Source of the DNA: Planctomycetota bacterium
GTDB lineage: Bacteria; Planctomycetota; Phycisphaerae; WQYP01
NCBI GenBank assembly: GCA_021790385.1
Contig: JAJYDW010000036.1
Span: 1-38,897, forward strand
DNA length: 38,897 nt
Reading direction: 5' to 3'
Below the pieces are notes generated by a model. That model had not been told where the DNA came from. It did not search any database and saw nothing but the letters and a program-made list of their open reading frames with translations. Shown here piece after piece: positions 17,501 to 26,211 of this stretch. Positions within the stretch are counted from its first letter, which is position 1. Every line of letters begins with the position of its first letter. The translations under genes were made by a program, and so were the position numbers.

Positions 17501-20500
17501 TTGGGGGCAATATGGATCGCTTCGCCCCTGGCGGCGTGGCTGCTAAGCCGCCCAATAATAGACCGGGCCATGAACCTGCTCCCGGCCGATCGGGCGTTTT
17601 TGCTGCTGGTGGCCCGCGCTACATGGAACTATTTTGATACCCATATCACCGCCGAGGATCACTATCTTCCACCCGACAATTTTCAGCAATTTCCCAATGC
17701 GGTGTTGGCCCACCGCACCTCGCCCACCAACATCGGCCTGGCCCTGCTGGCGAATGTGGCCGCCCGCGATTTTGGATGGATATCCACCGGTAACCTGCTC
17801 CTGCGCACCCGCCGCACCTTTGATACACTGGGAAAACTGGAAAAATATCGCGGTCACTTTCTCAATTGGTACGACACTTTGTCCCTGGCACCGCTCAACC
17901 CGCGCTACATCTCCACCGTGGATAGCGGTAATTTGGCGGCCCATTTGCTTGTGCTGGCCGCGGCCCTGCGTGGCATCGTGAGCGATCCGGCCTGGTGGCC
18001 CGGCGCTATCGACGGCCTGGATGCCACGCTTTTGGCCATCCGGGATTCGCTGACCTCCATCGAGCCGTTACCAACCCCAGACTCGTCGGTGGCCGCCGCA
18101 AATATTCTGTGCGATCAATTGCAGTCGATCTACCACCGTCCGCACGGCACAGTTTCCCAATGTCTGGCCATCATCAGCGAAAGCCACACCCACCTGCTTG
18201 GGTTTCTAGCCGACCATTCCCAGATTGCCGGGGCCGCCGGTGATTTCTTGCGGGCTTTAGAGCGCCAACATGCGGATTTGCTGGAAGAACTCCGCACACT
18301 GGCTCCGTGGCTTCATTTTCCGCTGCCCCCGCACCAGATGGCGAAAGCCTCGGTCTTGTCCAGCGAAACCGGCCTGAGCCAGATTCTCGACCAGCTCAAT
18401 GCCAACCCGCCGCTTGCCGATCTGCCCGACCTGTGCCGCCGCGCCATAAACTTATGTGCCGCGCCACCGCTGGCCGCCGCCACCTTGGCCAACGGATCGG
18501 CCAATTTACCCGCCATCGACCATGCTCCCGCCAAGTCGGTCTCGCCGGCCCAACCCACCTATTTGCGCCAGGCTTTAGAACAGACCTTACAAAACGTCGA
18601 AGCCCGCTTGAAAACGCTTTCTACGCTCGCCGACGAAAGTACGCAGTTGGCCAACATGGACTTTGTATTTCTATACGACAAAAACCGCAAACTTCTTTCG
18701 ATTGGCTTTAGCGTAACGGAAAACCGCATGGATGCCGGGTTTTATGATTTGCTCGCCTCTGAAGCCAGAATTGGCAGCTATGCTGGCATTGTGCTGGGCC
18801 AGTTGCCGCAGGAAAACTGGTTCAGTCTGGGCCGGCAATTTACCAGTGCAGGCGGCGATCTGGCCCTCATTTCATGGAGTGGCTCCATGTTTGAATACCT
18901 CATGCCGGAACTGGTGCTGCCCAGCTACCGCAACACCATTCTCGACACCACAAATCGGGCGGTGGTGCAGCGCAACATTGAATACGGCCGGCAGCGCGGC
19001 ATTCCCTGGGGTATTTCCGAGTCGGGTTATAATGCCACCGATGCCCAACTCAATTACCAATACAAAGCCTTCGGTGTACCGGGGCTGGGTTTTCGGCGGC
19101 GTTTGGCGGAAGATACCGTCATTGCCCCCTACGCCAGCGCCATGGCTCTGCTGATCAATCCGCCCGCCGCCTGCGCCAACCTTCGGCGATTGGCGGGCAT
19201 GGGAATGTTGCACCGCTATGGCTTTTACGAAGCTCTGGATTACACCCCATCACGCCTCCGCGAAGCCGGCGAACCCGCCATGGTGCAATCTTATATGGTG
19301 CATCATCAGGGCATGAGCCTGCTCGGGTTGGAGGCCTGCCTCCTGGATCATCCCATGCAACGCCGATTTCTCTCCGACCCGCTGCTGCGCTCCGGCGATT
19401 TCCTCCTCCAGGAACGAAGCCCGCAAGGCCGGCCGGTGTTCCCGCACGCCGGCGAAGTAGCCCAGGCCCAGCGTCCCGTGCTGCAAGAGGAGCCGGGCTG
19501 GCGGTCGTTTAATACAGCCCAAACTCCAGTTCCCGAAGTGCATCTGGTCTCCAACGGCCGTTATCATCTGATGATTACCGCCGCGGGCGGCTCCCGGGCG
19601 CTGTGCCGCAACGTGGCTCTTACCCGATGGCGCGAGGATTTTACGCGCGATTGCCGGGGCGTGTTCTGCTACATTCGTGATCTTGATGCGGGCCTTTACT
19701 GGTCCAATACGCACCAGCCGGTGCAGCGGCGACCCTCCATGTATGAAGCCACCTTCTCGGAAGGCAAGGTGGAATTTCGGAGGCGCGATGGTGCCATTGA
19801 AACCTTCACCCAGGTGGTGGTCTCGCCTGAGGACGATCTGGAATTGCGGCGTATCCGTCTCACCAATCGATCAAAAACTCCGCGCCGGATGGAAGTAACC
19901 TCCTACGCTGAAGTGGTGCTGCAAGCGCCCAACGCCGATCTATCCCATCCTGCCTTTGGCAATTTGTTTGTACAAACCGAAGCCATCAGCGAGTATAACG
20001 GGCTGCTGGCCACCCGCCGGGCCAGAAGCAAAGAGGAAACTCCCCCCTGGTTGCTCCATAGCTTGGTCTTGCATGGGGCCGCCACCGCACCCTGTTCCTG
20101 GGAAACCGACCGCATGAAATTTGTCGGGCGGGGCCGTACGCCCGCCCGCCCGCTGGCCATGGACGCCCGCGCTTCGCTTTCCAACACCACCGGCGCGGTA
20201 CTGGACCCCATCATCGCCATCCGCCGCGAATTTGTGCTTCAGCCCGACCAAACCGCGCTCATAGATCTGGTGGTGGGTATTGCCGGCTCCCGCGCCGACG
20301 CTGTGGCCCTGCTGACCCGTTATAACGATTCTCGCTGCACCGATCGTGTGCTGGAAATGGCCTGGTCTTACCAGCAGGTGTTGCTGCGCCAGATCAACGC
20401 CACCGAAGCCGACGCCCAGATATTTGGCCGTCTCGCCGGTCCCTTGGTCTACGGCGGACCGCTTTACCGTGGAGCCGCCCATTTCATACGGGCCAACCGC

Positions 20501-23380
20501 GCAGGCCAATCCGGCTTGTGGGGCTTCGGTATTTCCGGAGATTTGCCGATTCTCCTGCTTCGGGTGGCCAACGCCGATCATCTGGCCCTGGTGCGTAAAG
20601 TGATTCAGGCCCATGCGTACTGGCGGCTCAAGGGGCTGGCGGTGGACATGATGGTCTGGATTGAAGATTCCTCCGTCTACCGACAAGCCCTGCACCAGCA
20701 GATTATGGATATGATCGCCGCCGGACCGGAAAATAAACTCCTGGATCGACCAGGCGGAATTTTCGTGCGCCGATCAGATCAACTCTCCGAGGATGACCGT
20801 ACCTTGCTGCTGGCCGTGGCCACCGTAGTGCTTAACGACTCTACCTCCGGTCTGGAGCGGCAAATACGCGATTCCGGCCAATACGTGGACGTGCCACCAG
20901 GCCGGCTCGTGCCGGTGACACAGCCCTATCCGGAACCACGACGCCTGCCGCGGCCGCAGCGCCCGGATCTGCAGTTCTTCAATTCCATCGGCGGGCTGAC
21001 CCCGGACCACCGCGAATATGTCATGGACCTCTCGCCCGACCGTCCCACGCCGGCTCCGTGGTGCAACGTCCTGGCCAACGAGTTATTCGGAACCGTCATC
21101 AGCGAGCGCGGCGGAGCCTACACCTGGGCCGGCAATGCCCATGAATTCCGCCTCACGCCGTGGTACAACGATCCGGTAAGCGATGTTTCCGGCGAGGCTA
21201 TTTATATCCGCGATGATCACAGCGGAGCGTTCTGGTCGCCCACACCGGGGCCGGTTGCAGTCGCCTCGCCCTGTGTGGTACGCCATGGCTTTGGTTACAG
21301 CGTGTTCCAGCGCACCTACCAGCAGATTGAATCCGAGCTTTGGGTCTACGTGGCCGTGGATAAGCCGGTGAAATTTAATGTCCTCAAGCTCACCAACAAA
21401 TCCGATCGCCCCCGACGCATTTCCGTCACGGGGTATTGGGAATGGACCCTGGGCGAACATCGCGATACCAGCGCCCTGCACATTCTTACCGAACTCGACG
21501 AACAAACCGGAACCATCTTTGCGGCCAATCTCTGGAACGGCGATTGGAGCAAGCATGTCGCCTTCGTCGAAAGCAGCGAGGCCAACCGTACTCTTTCCGG
21601 CGACCGCACCGAATTTCTGGGGCGCAACGGCGGACCCGACGCACCCGCCGCCATGGGCTATTCCCGCCTTTCCGGACGCCTTGGCGTGGGCTTGGACCCC
21701 TGTGCCGCCATGCACTCCACCTTCGATCTGCCGCCCGGAGGCCAGCGCGAAGTAGTGCTGCTGCTCGGTGCCGCCGACAGCCGCGATGAAGCCCGCGCTC
21801 TGATCCGCCGTTTTCGCTCCCCATCCAGTGCTCGACGTGCCCTTGATGAAGTCTGGAAGCTCTGGAATCAGACGCTGGGCACCATTTACCTGGAAACCCC
21901 CGACCCGGCCGCCAATGCTCTGGCCAATGGCTGGCTGCCTTATCAGGTGCTCTCATCGCGACTTTGGGCCCGCAGCGGGTATTACCAGTCCGGCGGCGCA
22001 TTCGGTTTTCGTGACCAGCTCCAGGATGCCATGGCCATGGCTATTTCGCAACCAGCCATTCTTCGGGCGCAGTTGTTACGCACGGCCGGACGACAATTTG
22101 TTCAGGGCGATGTTCAGCACTGGTGGCACCCGCCCACAAACCGTGGCGTGCGCACCCGGGTTTCCGACGATCTATTATGGTTGCCGCTGGCCGTAGCTCG
22201 ATATGTGCAAGTTACTAATGACACCGGCGTGCTCGATGAGCCGGTGGAGTTTCTCCATGGACGGCCCTTAAATCAGGGTGAGGAATCCTGGTATGACCTG
22301 CCGCAGGTCTCCGGCGAATCCGCCAACCTTTATGAACACTGCCTGCGGGCCATCCGTCACGCCATGACCTTGGGCCGCCATGGAATTCCTTTGATGGGCA
22401 GCGGCGACTGGAATGACGGATTGAACCGCGTGGGTCTGGGCGGCCAGGGCGAAAGTGTGTGGCTCGGATTTTTTATGCGCTACGTGCTGGCAGAATTTGA
22501 ACCCCTGGCCCAACTCCGCCAGGATACCACCACCGTGGAACTGTGCCGGTCGCTGCGCCAGAGCTTGGCCGCCGCTCTCGAGGCCAACTGCTGGGATGGA
22601 CAGTGGTATATGCGGGCGTTTTTTGACGATGGTTCACCGCTGGGAACCCACAGCGATCCCCAGTGCCGTATCGACTCGCTGCCGCAAAGCTGGGCGGTGC
22701 TCAGTGCCACCGGTTCCCGGGAGCGACAACTCCAGGCTCTGGCCTCCGTTGGAAAATATCTGATCTGTCCGCAAGACCGTCTGATTAAACTTTTTGATCC
22801 ACCCTTTGATCATCCCGAAATTGATCCCGGTTACATTGCCGGATATGTACCCGGGGTGCGGGAAAATGGCGGGCAGTACACCCATGCGGCCCTTTGGGTC
22901 ATCATGGCCTTTGCCCAGGCCGGCCTGCCCGATCACGCGTGGGAACTCTTCTCCATGATCAATCCGCTGCGGCACAGCGCCAACCGTGGCGATATGGAAA
23001 CCTACCGTGTGGAACCCTATGTGGTGGCCGCGGATGTTTATGCCGTGCCCCCGTACCAGGGCCAGGGTGGCTGGACCTGGTACACCGGTTCGGCGGGATG
23101 GATGTATCGCCTGCTGGTGGAAACGTTCATCGGTCTGCGGCGCAACGCCGATCGCCTTTCCTTTGAACCGGCCTTGCCGTCTGCCTGGAAAAACTTTCGT
23201 ATCCATTTCCGATATTTTGAAACCTTTTACCACATTTATTTCAGCAACGGCGGTACTCAGGTGCTGGAAATGAAATTGGACGGCGTAGTGCAGCCGGACC
23301 GGGTTGTGCCGCTGGTCAACGACCGCCGTGAACACCGCGTGGATATCGCCATCGCCCCCAGTTCACCGCCCGCCCCGTAG
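14564..23380 (+). CDS. ndvB: Cyclic beta-1,2-glucan synthase-like protein (NdvB/Cgs family)
   Basis: A 2938-residue membrane protein, close in size to NdvB/Cgs of rhizobia and Brucella (about 2830-2870). Order of parts: a soluble N-terminal region; two membrane helices (about 418-440 and 447-468); a GT84-type glycosyltransferase (about 490-790) with VITLDTDTELP near 627 and RHRWIRGDWQ near 780; further helices (about 819-870 and 945-999); a glycoamylase-like domain (about 1364-1612, including GISESGYNATDAQLNY and MVHHQGMSL); and a GH94-like region (about 1655-2900) with GSGDWNDG (Asp2615, Asp2618) and RENGGQYTHAALW. Known members make a protein-linked beta-1,2-glucan, set its length with the GH94 domain and cyclise it. 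The start is a TTG with AAAGGA seven bases upstream; an ATG at 14559 is out of frame. No export transporter gene is adjacent. Confidence 0.93.
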   Translation: MGLLNKTVFRPSAAFAVDGPAEDPLREELLSIEQLEQLAGEMSAAWPGKPAVATRDRLLPRLVENQRVLLSAYQLVNEALNGGQHVSPAAEWLLDNYYLVEEQILLIQRHLPRRYSLELPQLSSGPLTGFPRVYGMVLALISHLDGRIDSEALARFTGAYQKKAVLTMGELWAVPIMLRLALVENLRRVASRIREGRYHRNLANEWADKLIAASEKSPDAIIIVLAEMVRAEPPLSSAFTTECVRRLEGHSASLGLALDWLAQMLARSSKSLERMRHEESQRQAADHVLIANCIGSLHFIDATDWKDFVESQSVVEQSLARDPAGSYRNMDFRSRDRYRHEVENLAKWTSVSELRVADQAIELAGRWPRDNSTVDRRSHVGYYLVDRGRRELETALRARVPASQHSTRLLRNHPLAFYHGLITMLVGGFMVLLVWVIGDYRPTLWTIIAGLAALLAASQLAIALANYLVTLVIPPSILPRMDFSKHVPDEYRTLVVVPTIVTSPQDVADLLDALEVKHLANRDKNILLGLLTDFSDANQQVLPGDEALLRRLVEGIEGLNRRFATDFGQPFYLFHRPRQWNDREKLWMGYERKRGKLTQLVEFLRGRSTDAFLTTVGDMAALPGVQFVITLDTDTELPRGTAAELIGAMAHPLNRPVFNPVTSIVTEGYGILQPRVAIKLTAASRSWFSRLYVGDAGVDPYTLAVSDVYQDLFGQGSFIGKGILDVDAFDQSQRGRFAPNRILSHDLLEGCHVRSGLISDALLFEDHPWHYGVDADRRHRWIRGDWQIMAWLFPWVKNADLRWQRNALSLFSRWKIFDNLRRSLVPLALLLVLMLALAGLLPNGPLWMAAIGGVLLLPGLLVSLVGLIRKPDHTGAVMHVQRVLADLRRHLLQAGLSLTFLPDQARLSLDATIRALTRMYLTRRRLLEWRTSSAAQAFARTRWSDFLRSMWAGPAIGLLAVVLGLAMPSTMLMRLLALLLGAIWIASPLAAWLLSRPIIDRAMNLLPADRAFLLLVARATWNYFDTHITAEDHYLPPDNFQQFPNAVLAHRTSPTNIGLALLANVAARDFGWISTGNLLLRTRRTFDTLGKLEKYRGHFLNWYDTLSLAPLNPRYISTVDSGNLAAHLLVLAAALRGIVSDPAWWPGAIDGLDATLLAIRDSLTSIEPLPTPDSSVAAANILCDQLQSIYHRPHGTVSQCLAIISESHTHLLGFLADHSQIAGAAGDFLRALERQHADLLEELRTLAPWLHFPLPPHQMAKASVLSSETGLSQILDQLNANPPLADLPDLCRRAINLCAAPPLAAATLANGSANLPAIDHAPAKSVSPAQPTYLRQALEQTLQNVEARLKTLSTLADESTQLANMDFVFLYDKNRKLLSIGFSVTENRMDAGFYDLLASEARIGSYAGIVLGQLPQENWFSLGRQFTSAGGDLALISWSGSMFEYLMPELVLPSYRNTILDTTNRAVVQRNIEYGRQRGIPWGISESGYNATDAQLNYQYKAFGVPGLGFRRRLAEDTVIAPYASAMALLINPPAACANLRRLAGMGMLHRYGFYEALDYTPSRLREAGEPAMVQSYMVHHQGMSLLGLEACLLDHPMQRRFLSDPLLRSGDFLLQERSPQGRPVFPHAGEVAQAQRPVLQEEPGWRSFNTAQTPVPEVHLVSNGRYHLMITAAGGSRALCRNVALTRWREDFTRDCRGVFCYIRDLDAGLYWSNTHQPVQRRPSMYEATFSEGKVEFRRRDGAIETFTQVVVSPEDDLELRRIRLTNRSKTPRRMEVTSYAEVVLQAPNADLSHPAFGNLFVQTEAISEYNGLLATRRARSKEETPPWLLHSLVLHGAATAPCSWETDRMKFVGRGRTPARPLAMDARASLSNTTGAVLDPIIAIRREFVLQPDQTALIDLVVGIAGSRADAVALLTRYNDSRCTDRVLEMAWSYQQVLLRQINATEADAQIFGRLAGPLVYGGPLYRGAAHFIRANRAGQSGLWGFGISGDLPILLLRVANADHLALVRKVIQAHAYWRLKGLAVDMMVWIEDSSVYRQALHQQIMDMIAAGPENKLLDRPGGIFVRRSDQLSEDDRTLLLAVATVVLNDSTSGLERQIRDSGQYVDVPPGRLVPVTQPYPEPRRLPRPQRPDLQFFNSIGGLTPDHREYVMDLSPDRPTPAPWCNVLANELFGTVISERGGAYTWAGNAHEFRLTPWYNDPVSDVSGEAIYIRDDHSGAFWSPTPGPVAVASPCVVRHGFGYSVFQRTYQQIESELWVYVAVDKPVKFNVLKLTNKSDRPRRISVTGYWEWTLGEHRDTSALHILTELDEQTGTIFAANLWNGDWSKHVAFVESSEANRTLSGDRTEFLGRNGGPDAPAAMGYSRLSGRLGVGLDPCAAMHSTFDLPPGGQREVVLLLGAADSRDEARALIRRFRSPSSARRALDEVWKLWNQTLGTIYLETPDPAANALANGWLPYQVLSSRLWARSGYYQSGGAFGFRDQLQDAMAMAISQPAILRAQLLRTAGRQFVQGDVQHWWHPPTNRGVRTRVSDDLLWLPLAVARYVQVTNDTGVLDEPVEFLHGRPLNQGEESWYDLPQVSGESANLYEHCLRAIRHAMTLGRHGIPLMGSGDWNDGLNRVGLGGQGESVWLGFFMRYVLAEFEPLAQLRQDTTTVELCRSLRQSLAAALEANCWDGQWYMRAFFDDGSPLGTHSDPQCRIDSLPQSWAVLSATGSRERQLQALASVGKYLICPQDRLIKLFDPPFDHPEIDPGYIAGYVPGVRENGGQYTHAALWVIMAFAQAGLPDHAWELFSMINPLRHSANRGDMETYRVEPYVVAADVYAVPPYQGQGGWTWYTGSAGWMYRLLVETFIGLRRNADRLSFEPALPSAWKNFRIHFRYFETFYHIYFSNGGTQVLEMKLDGVVQPDRVVPLVNDRREHRVDIAIAPSSPPAP

Positions 23381-23517
23381 CCGGGCCAGAATCTCTTGAA
23401 GTACACGCAACTCTTTGCGCCCGGTGAGCTGCTCCCAACGCGGATCATCCGTTTTTTCAGCAGCGCCGGCAGTACGTTGGGGTCCGGAATCAAAGATGGC
23501 TGGTCAGCTTGGCTCAT
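23363..23517 (-). pseudogene. Small 51-codon ORF broken by a one-base slip in an A6 run
   Basis: From the ATG at 23517 the frame reads MSQADQPSLIPDPNVLPALLKK. It then meets a run of six A on the minus strand (23452-23457). In the -1 frame the sequence continues TDDPRWEQLTGRKELRVL, then QEILARLRGGR and a stop at 23363. Both halves look protein-like, and the second half has no start codon of its own. One extra A would join them into a 51-residue protein. This may be a sequencing or assembly indel, a true frameshift mutation, or slippage during expression. A possible promoter lies directly upstream (TTAACT, 17 bases, TATGTT; 23530-23558), leaving almost no leader. The end overlaps the 3' end of the glucan synthase gene by 18 bases, convergently. 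Function unknown. Confidence 0.4.
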
Positions 23518-23824
23518 GGCCGACAGTAGAACATATCCGGCGCAAATGCGCAAGTTAAGATGGTGTTAAATCTTTGCTGCTTTTGTGTGACCATCTTCCG
23601 GACAGTATTGCCTGCCGATGGGCACAATGCTCGCTCGCGGGTCACCCCAGCCCAAATCAACGCTGCGTTACTCGCCAGCCCGGGCACTAAAGCGTAGCGC
23701 ACCAAATAGCCGCAGGCGCACTTGAGCCGCCAAAATGCCGGATTATCATCGCTATGCGGGTTGCCGCCCCGGGCTACGGCGACCAAATGTTTTTAACGCG
23801 GGCGACCTGCCGATGAGCGTCGGG
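23518..23824. other. Intergenic stretch without a recognised gene
   Basis: Apart from the promoter-like boxes at 23530-23558 (minus strand), nothing is recognised. A 90-codon open frame on the minus strand crosses most of it (23786-23514), but it has no ribosome-binding site, no recognisable domain, and overlaps the small ORF and the promoter-like boxes. It is not called as a gene. The stretch lies downstream of the pilin-like gene. Confidence 0.4.
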
Positions 23825-24910
23825 TTACCAATAGTACACAAATTGGGCACTGCTTCCCCAGCCTTGGCCGTATTGGGGCTTAAGGGTATTGAGCGGTTGC
23901 CAGGCGGCGTGGCCGTCGGCGAACAGAGCGTTGGCACCGGATCCATGCGGTGTGTAGCCGGGCAATTGGAAAGATCCCAAGCCATAAAAATTGATGCCGA
24001 AAGCGACGGTATCCGCGATCACGACGGTGTTGGCCGGAGTTTGAATTTGCGTGGCGCTGAGGCTGAAACTTTGGTTATCACCGGGGTTGGCGATGAGGGT
24101 AGAACCATTGGTTTGGGCAAAGGTAAAACCGTTGGCGTAAGTCCGCCGGAAGCCTTCGGCAATTTGATAATTGCTGTTGCAGCGGCCGTCGGTGGCACCA
24201 TCGCCGGTGGTAGTGCCCAGCCACATGGCCTGCGGGTTGGTGGTATAGACCAGTAAGGGGTGAGGATGGGTAAAAAGATAGCTGGCATCGAGCATATCGG
24301 GGCAATAGAAGACGCCGAAGTTGGGCGACCATTGGGTGGCGTTGGCACTGGCGGCCAGGTACGGCCCAATTTCTTTGCGGTAATCGACAGGCCAATAAGC
24401 CATGGTGCCAGCCCAGGATGGTTCGGTGGAAGCATAAAGGGCTTCGGCTTCGTTGCTGCGGTGATCCGGATAAATGTTGTTACTTTCAGTGGTGTATTCC
24501 GTAGTGGCCTGACCCAGTTCATGCAAATTGGAAAGGCATATTGCCTGGCGGGAATCTTCTCTGGCCGCCGACAGCGCTGGGAGTAAAAGAGATATCAGGA
24601 TGCCGATGATGGTGATGACCACCAGCAATTCGACCAGGGAAAATCCCGAAAACCGCCAAGCGCAAGGTAATTTCCGGACCGGCCTGCTTGGCGAAAAGAC
24701 AGGAATCACATCGCGGCTGCGGCCGCAGGAGTCAGGCGACAGGAGACAGAATTCAGGAGGCTTGCAGCGCTGCGCGGGCAATGGCTTGGCGGAAGAGGCG
24801 GTGCTGGCAGGAAAGTCTTCGCATGCTGCAAAGAAGTCGACGGATTGTGGCACAGAGCTGGAGTCAGCACGGCTGTCTGGGAAGGTCCACTTTGTTCGAT
24901 TGGTGTTCAT
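23825..24910 (-). CDS. Type II pseudopilin-like protein with H-X9-DG motif and long leader
   Basis: 361 residues from the ATG at 24910, which has AAGGAA eight bases upstream. The prepilin cleavage/methylation signature is [19 protein letters not shown]: cleavage would fall between Gly89 and Phe90, with the conserved Glu at mature position 5, followed by one long hydrophobic helix. The C-terminal domain carries the planctomycete H-X9-DG motif ([12 protein letters not shown]). The leader of 89 residues is far longer than the usual 6-30 and is Cys/Ser/Pro rich. Part of it is encoded by a heptanucleotide repeat. A GTG at 24708 would give an ordinary 21-residue leader but has no ribosome-binding site. 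Such proteins are processed by a prepilin peptidase and join pseudopilus or surface structures; the specific role here is unknown. Confidence 0.85.
   Translation of the reverse strand: MNTNRTKWTFPDSRADSSSVPQSVDFFAACEDFPASTASSAKPLPAQRCKPPEFCLLSPDSCGRSRDVIPVFSPSRPVRKLPCAWRFSGFSLVELLVVITIIGILISLLLPALSAAREDSRQAICLSNLHELGQATTEYTTESNNIYPDHRSNEAEALYASTEPSWAGTMAYWPVDYRKEIGPYLAASANATQWSPNFGVFYCPDMLDASYLFTHPHPLLVYTTNPQAMWLGTTTGDGATDGRCNSNYQIAEGFRRTYANGFTFAQTNGSTLIANPGDNQSFSLSATQIQTPANTVVIADTVAFGINFYGLGSFQLPGYTPHGSGANALFADGHAAWQPLNTLKPQYGQGWGSSAQFVYYW
24726..24759 (+). repeat. Heptanucleotide repeat array in the pilin leader
   Basis: Consecutive 7-base units AGGAGTC, AGGCGAC, AGGAGAC and AGAATTC, then a partial AGGAGG. 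It matches the unit length and consensus of the array at 14258-14285. On the minus strand it encodes the [10 protein letters not shown] part of the pilin leader, so the repeat seems to have expanded inside or been captured by the coding sequence. Confidence 0.65.
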
Positions 24911-24940
24911 GCAGATTTTCCTTGAGCATGCGACTCGACC

Positions 24941-24985
24941 ATGGTAAGCCAAGGCCGATATCTGGCTATCGGCCCTTGGCACCAT
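24941..24985. terminator. Strong 45-bp hairpin between the PEP-CTERM and pilin-like genes
   Basis: Outer arms ATGGT/ACCAT and inner arms GCCAAGGCCGATA / TATCGGCC-C-TTGGC surround a six-base loop, with one bulged base and a two-base asymmetry. The only T run nearby (25001-25006 on the plus strand) is 15 bases past the hairpin and on the wrong side for the leftward genes. It may therefore terminate or attenuate the PEP-CTERM transcript without a classical U tract, or protect an mRNA 3' end. Confidence 0.45.
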
Positions 24986-25014
24986 TGATCCATTGCTAGG
25001 GCTTTTTTAGGCCA

Positions 25015-25878
25015 TCAAGCCCGTTTGCGCTTACCCACCAGCAGGCCGGCCCCAACCACGGCCATCAGGCCCAGAGTGGCGGGTTCGGGAATGGCGGCAG
25101 AGTTGGTGATGGTGACATTATCGAGGTTATACTTGAACGTGCCGGTGCCCTCGAAGGAAACTAAATACGCATTGTTTGGCGGCGTGTAAGTGGTCGTGGC
25201 GGTGATTGAGGCCGTGTCGTTGGTCTGGCTGGAATCCGTGACGGACAAGGACACAGTTGGGCCGCTGTCAACGACGGTGAACTGCACATTGTCTCCGGCG
25301 GCAATATTAAAGTTGGTGTAGGTAGCGGTGGCATCGGTGGTGGTACCTGTCCCAGTCCCACCGTAATTATCTATAAATATGAAGGAACCGGATTGGCTGG
25401 TTGATCCATGCGCACCATTAGCCTGGATGCCGAATCGTAGCCCGTTGATATTACCATAATCGGGGGAGTTGAAAAACAGGTTTTCCGGCTGACCCGTCGA
25501 ACGCGTGTCGATATGGAACTGTGAATTCAGTGTGGCGAAACTCACGTCTCCGGTGACGGTGACGGGGGCGTTCGCGGATGGTTCCCAAGGGGCGTTGCCA
25601 GGCGCGGTGTCCGTGTTGACAATTCCAGCGCCGGTGATTTGCAGCACGTTGTTGCCAGCGGATACGTTCACGATGCTCAGGCCGCTGCTTGATACGGTCG
25701 TGTTGCCAGAGAAGTAAGGGTCATTGGTAGGGCTGCTGGAGCCGGCGAACGTGCCCGTGCCGTCGGAATTGAAATTATCCGTGATGGTGTTGGCTGCAGC
25801 CATGCCGCCACCCATCCCGATTGCCGCAAACACGCCTGAGGCCGCGCACGCCATCAGTAGAGATTTAGAGTTGAACAT
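25015..25878 (-). CDS. PEP-CTERM secreted surface protein
   Basis: A 287-residue exported protein. A signal peptide covers about residues 1-29 (hydrophobic, ending MAAAN). The body is Thr/Ser/Gly/Asn rich with a beta-strand pattern resembling a lectin-like or jelly-roll domain, though no named family is certain. The C-terminus has the full sorting signal: AAIPEPATLGL, a hydrophobic helix and GKRKRA. Exosortase systems cut such proteins and attach them to the cell surface or matrix; no exosortase gene lies in this window. The ATG at 25878 was chosen over an earlier in-frame start because it has AGGGAA about seven bases upstream and begins directly at the signal peptide. Confidence 0.88.
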   Translation of the reverse strand: MFNSKSLLMACAASGVFAAIGMGGGMAAANTITDNFNSDGTGTFAGSSSPTNDPYFSGNTTVSSSGLSIVNVSAGNNVLQITGAGIVNTDTAPGNAPWEPSANAPVTVTGDVSFATLNSQFHIDTRSTGQPENLFFNSPDYGNINGLRFGIQANGAHGSTSQSGSFIFIDNYGGTGTGTTTDATATYTNFNIAAGDNVQFTVVDSGPTVSLSVTDSSQTNDTASITATTTYTPPNNAYLVSFEGTGTFKYNLDNVTITNSAAIPEPATLGLMAVVGAGLLVGKRKRA

Positions 25879-25928
25879 AACTTGTTCCCTTTCCATAAAG
25901 GCCTTCGCCCGGGATTTTTTTGATCGCC

Positions 25929-25944
25929 TGTGGCGAAAGCCACA
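25929..25944. promoter_or_regulatory. Small hairpin in the PEP-CTERM 5' leader
   Basis: A perfect six-base stem TGTGGC/GCCACA with a four-base loop lies within the predicted 110-base 5' leader of the PEP-CTERM gene, about 50 bases before the ATG. A regulatory role is possible but unproven. Confidence 0.3.
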
Positions 25945-25986
25945 AGAAGAAACAATCAAAAAGACCACATCGGGTCAACGAGTGAT

Positions 25987-26015
25987 ATTGTAACAAAATG
26001 TTTTTTTGATTGCAA
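25987..26015 (-). promoter_or_regulatory. Predicted sigma70-type promoter of the PEP-CTERM gene
   Basis: On the minus strand, TTGCAA and TACAAT are spaced by exactly 17 bases in an AT-rich stretch. Transcription would start near 25980, giving a leader of about 100 bases. Both boxes are close to consensus. The surrounding AT content is much higher than in the neighbouring genes. Confidence 0.6.
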
Positions 26016-26211
26016 GTAAAAACTTTTGAGAATTTTTGACTCTAAAATCATGAGTCATTTGTACATATTAAATTCGTTTTAGTAAAATTTCGTGATCGCA
26101 GTTGAAATAACTCGGTATGTCGCAGGCACCTTAATAGCTTACAAGGGTGGAACCAGGCTGATTGTTGATGGGAGCGTCCCAATAGGTGAGATCGAAACAT
26201 TAATAATGGGT

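Noticed and set aside
14801..23335. Many long open frames on both strands inside the glucan synthase gene
   Set aside because: The gene is GC-rich with strong codon bias, which opens antisense and shifted frames. None shows a recognisable domain, and the main frame is explained by conserved domains along its length.
23514..23786. 90-codon minus-strand ORF in the intergenic region
   Set aside because: No ribosome-binding site, no recognised domain, and it overlaps a small ORF and a promoter-like pair that explain the region better.
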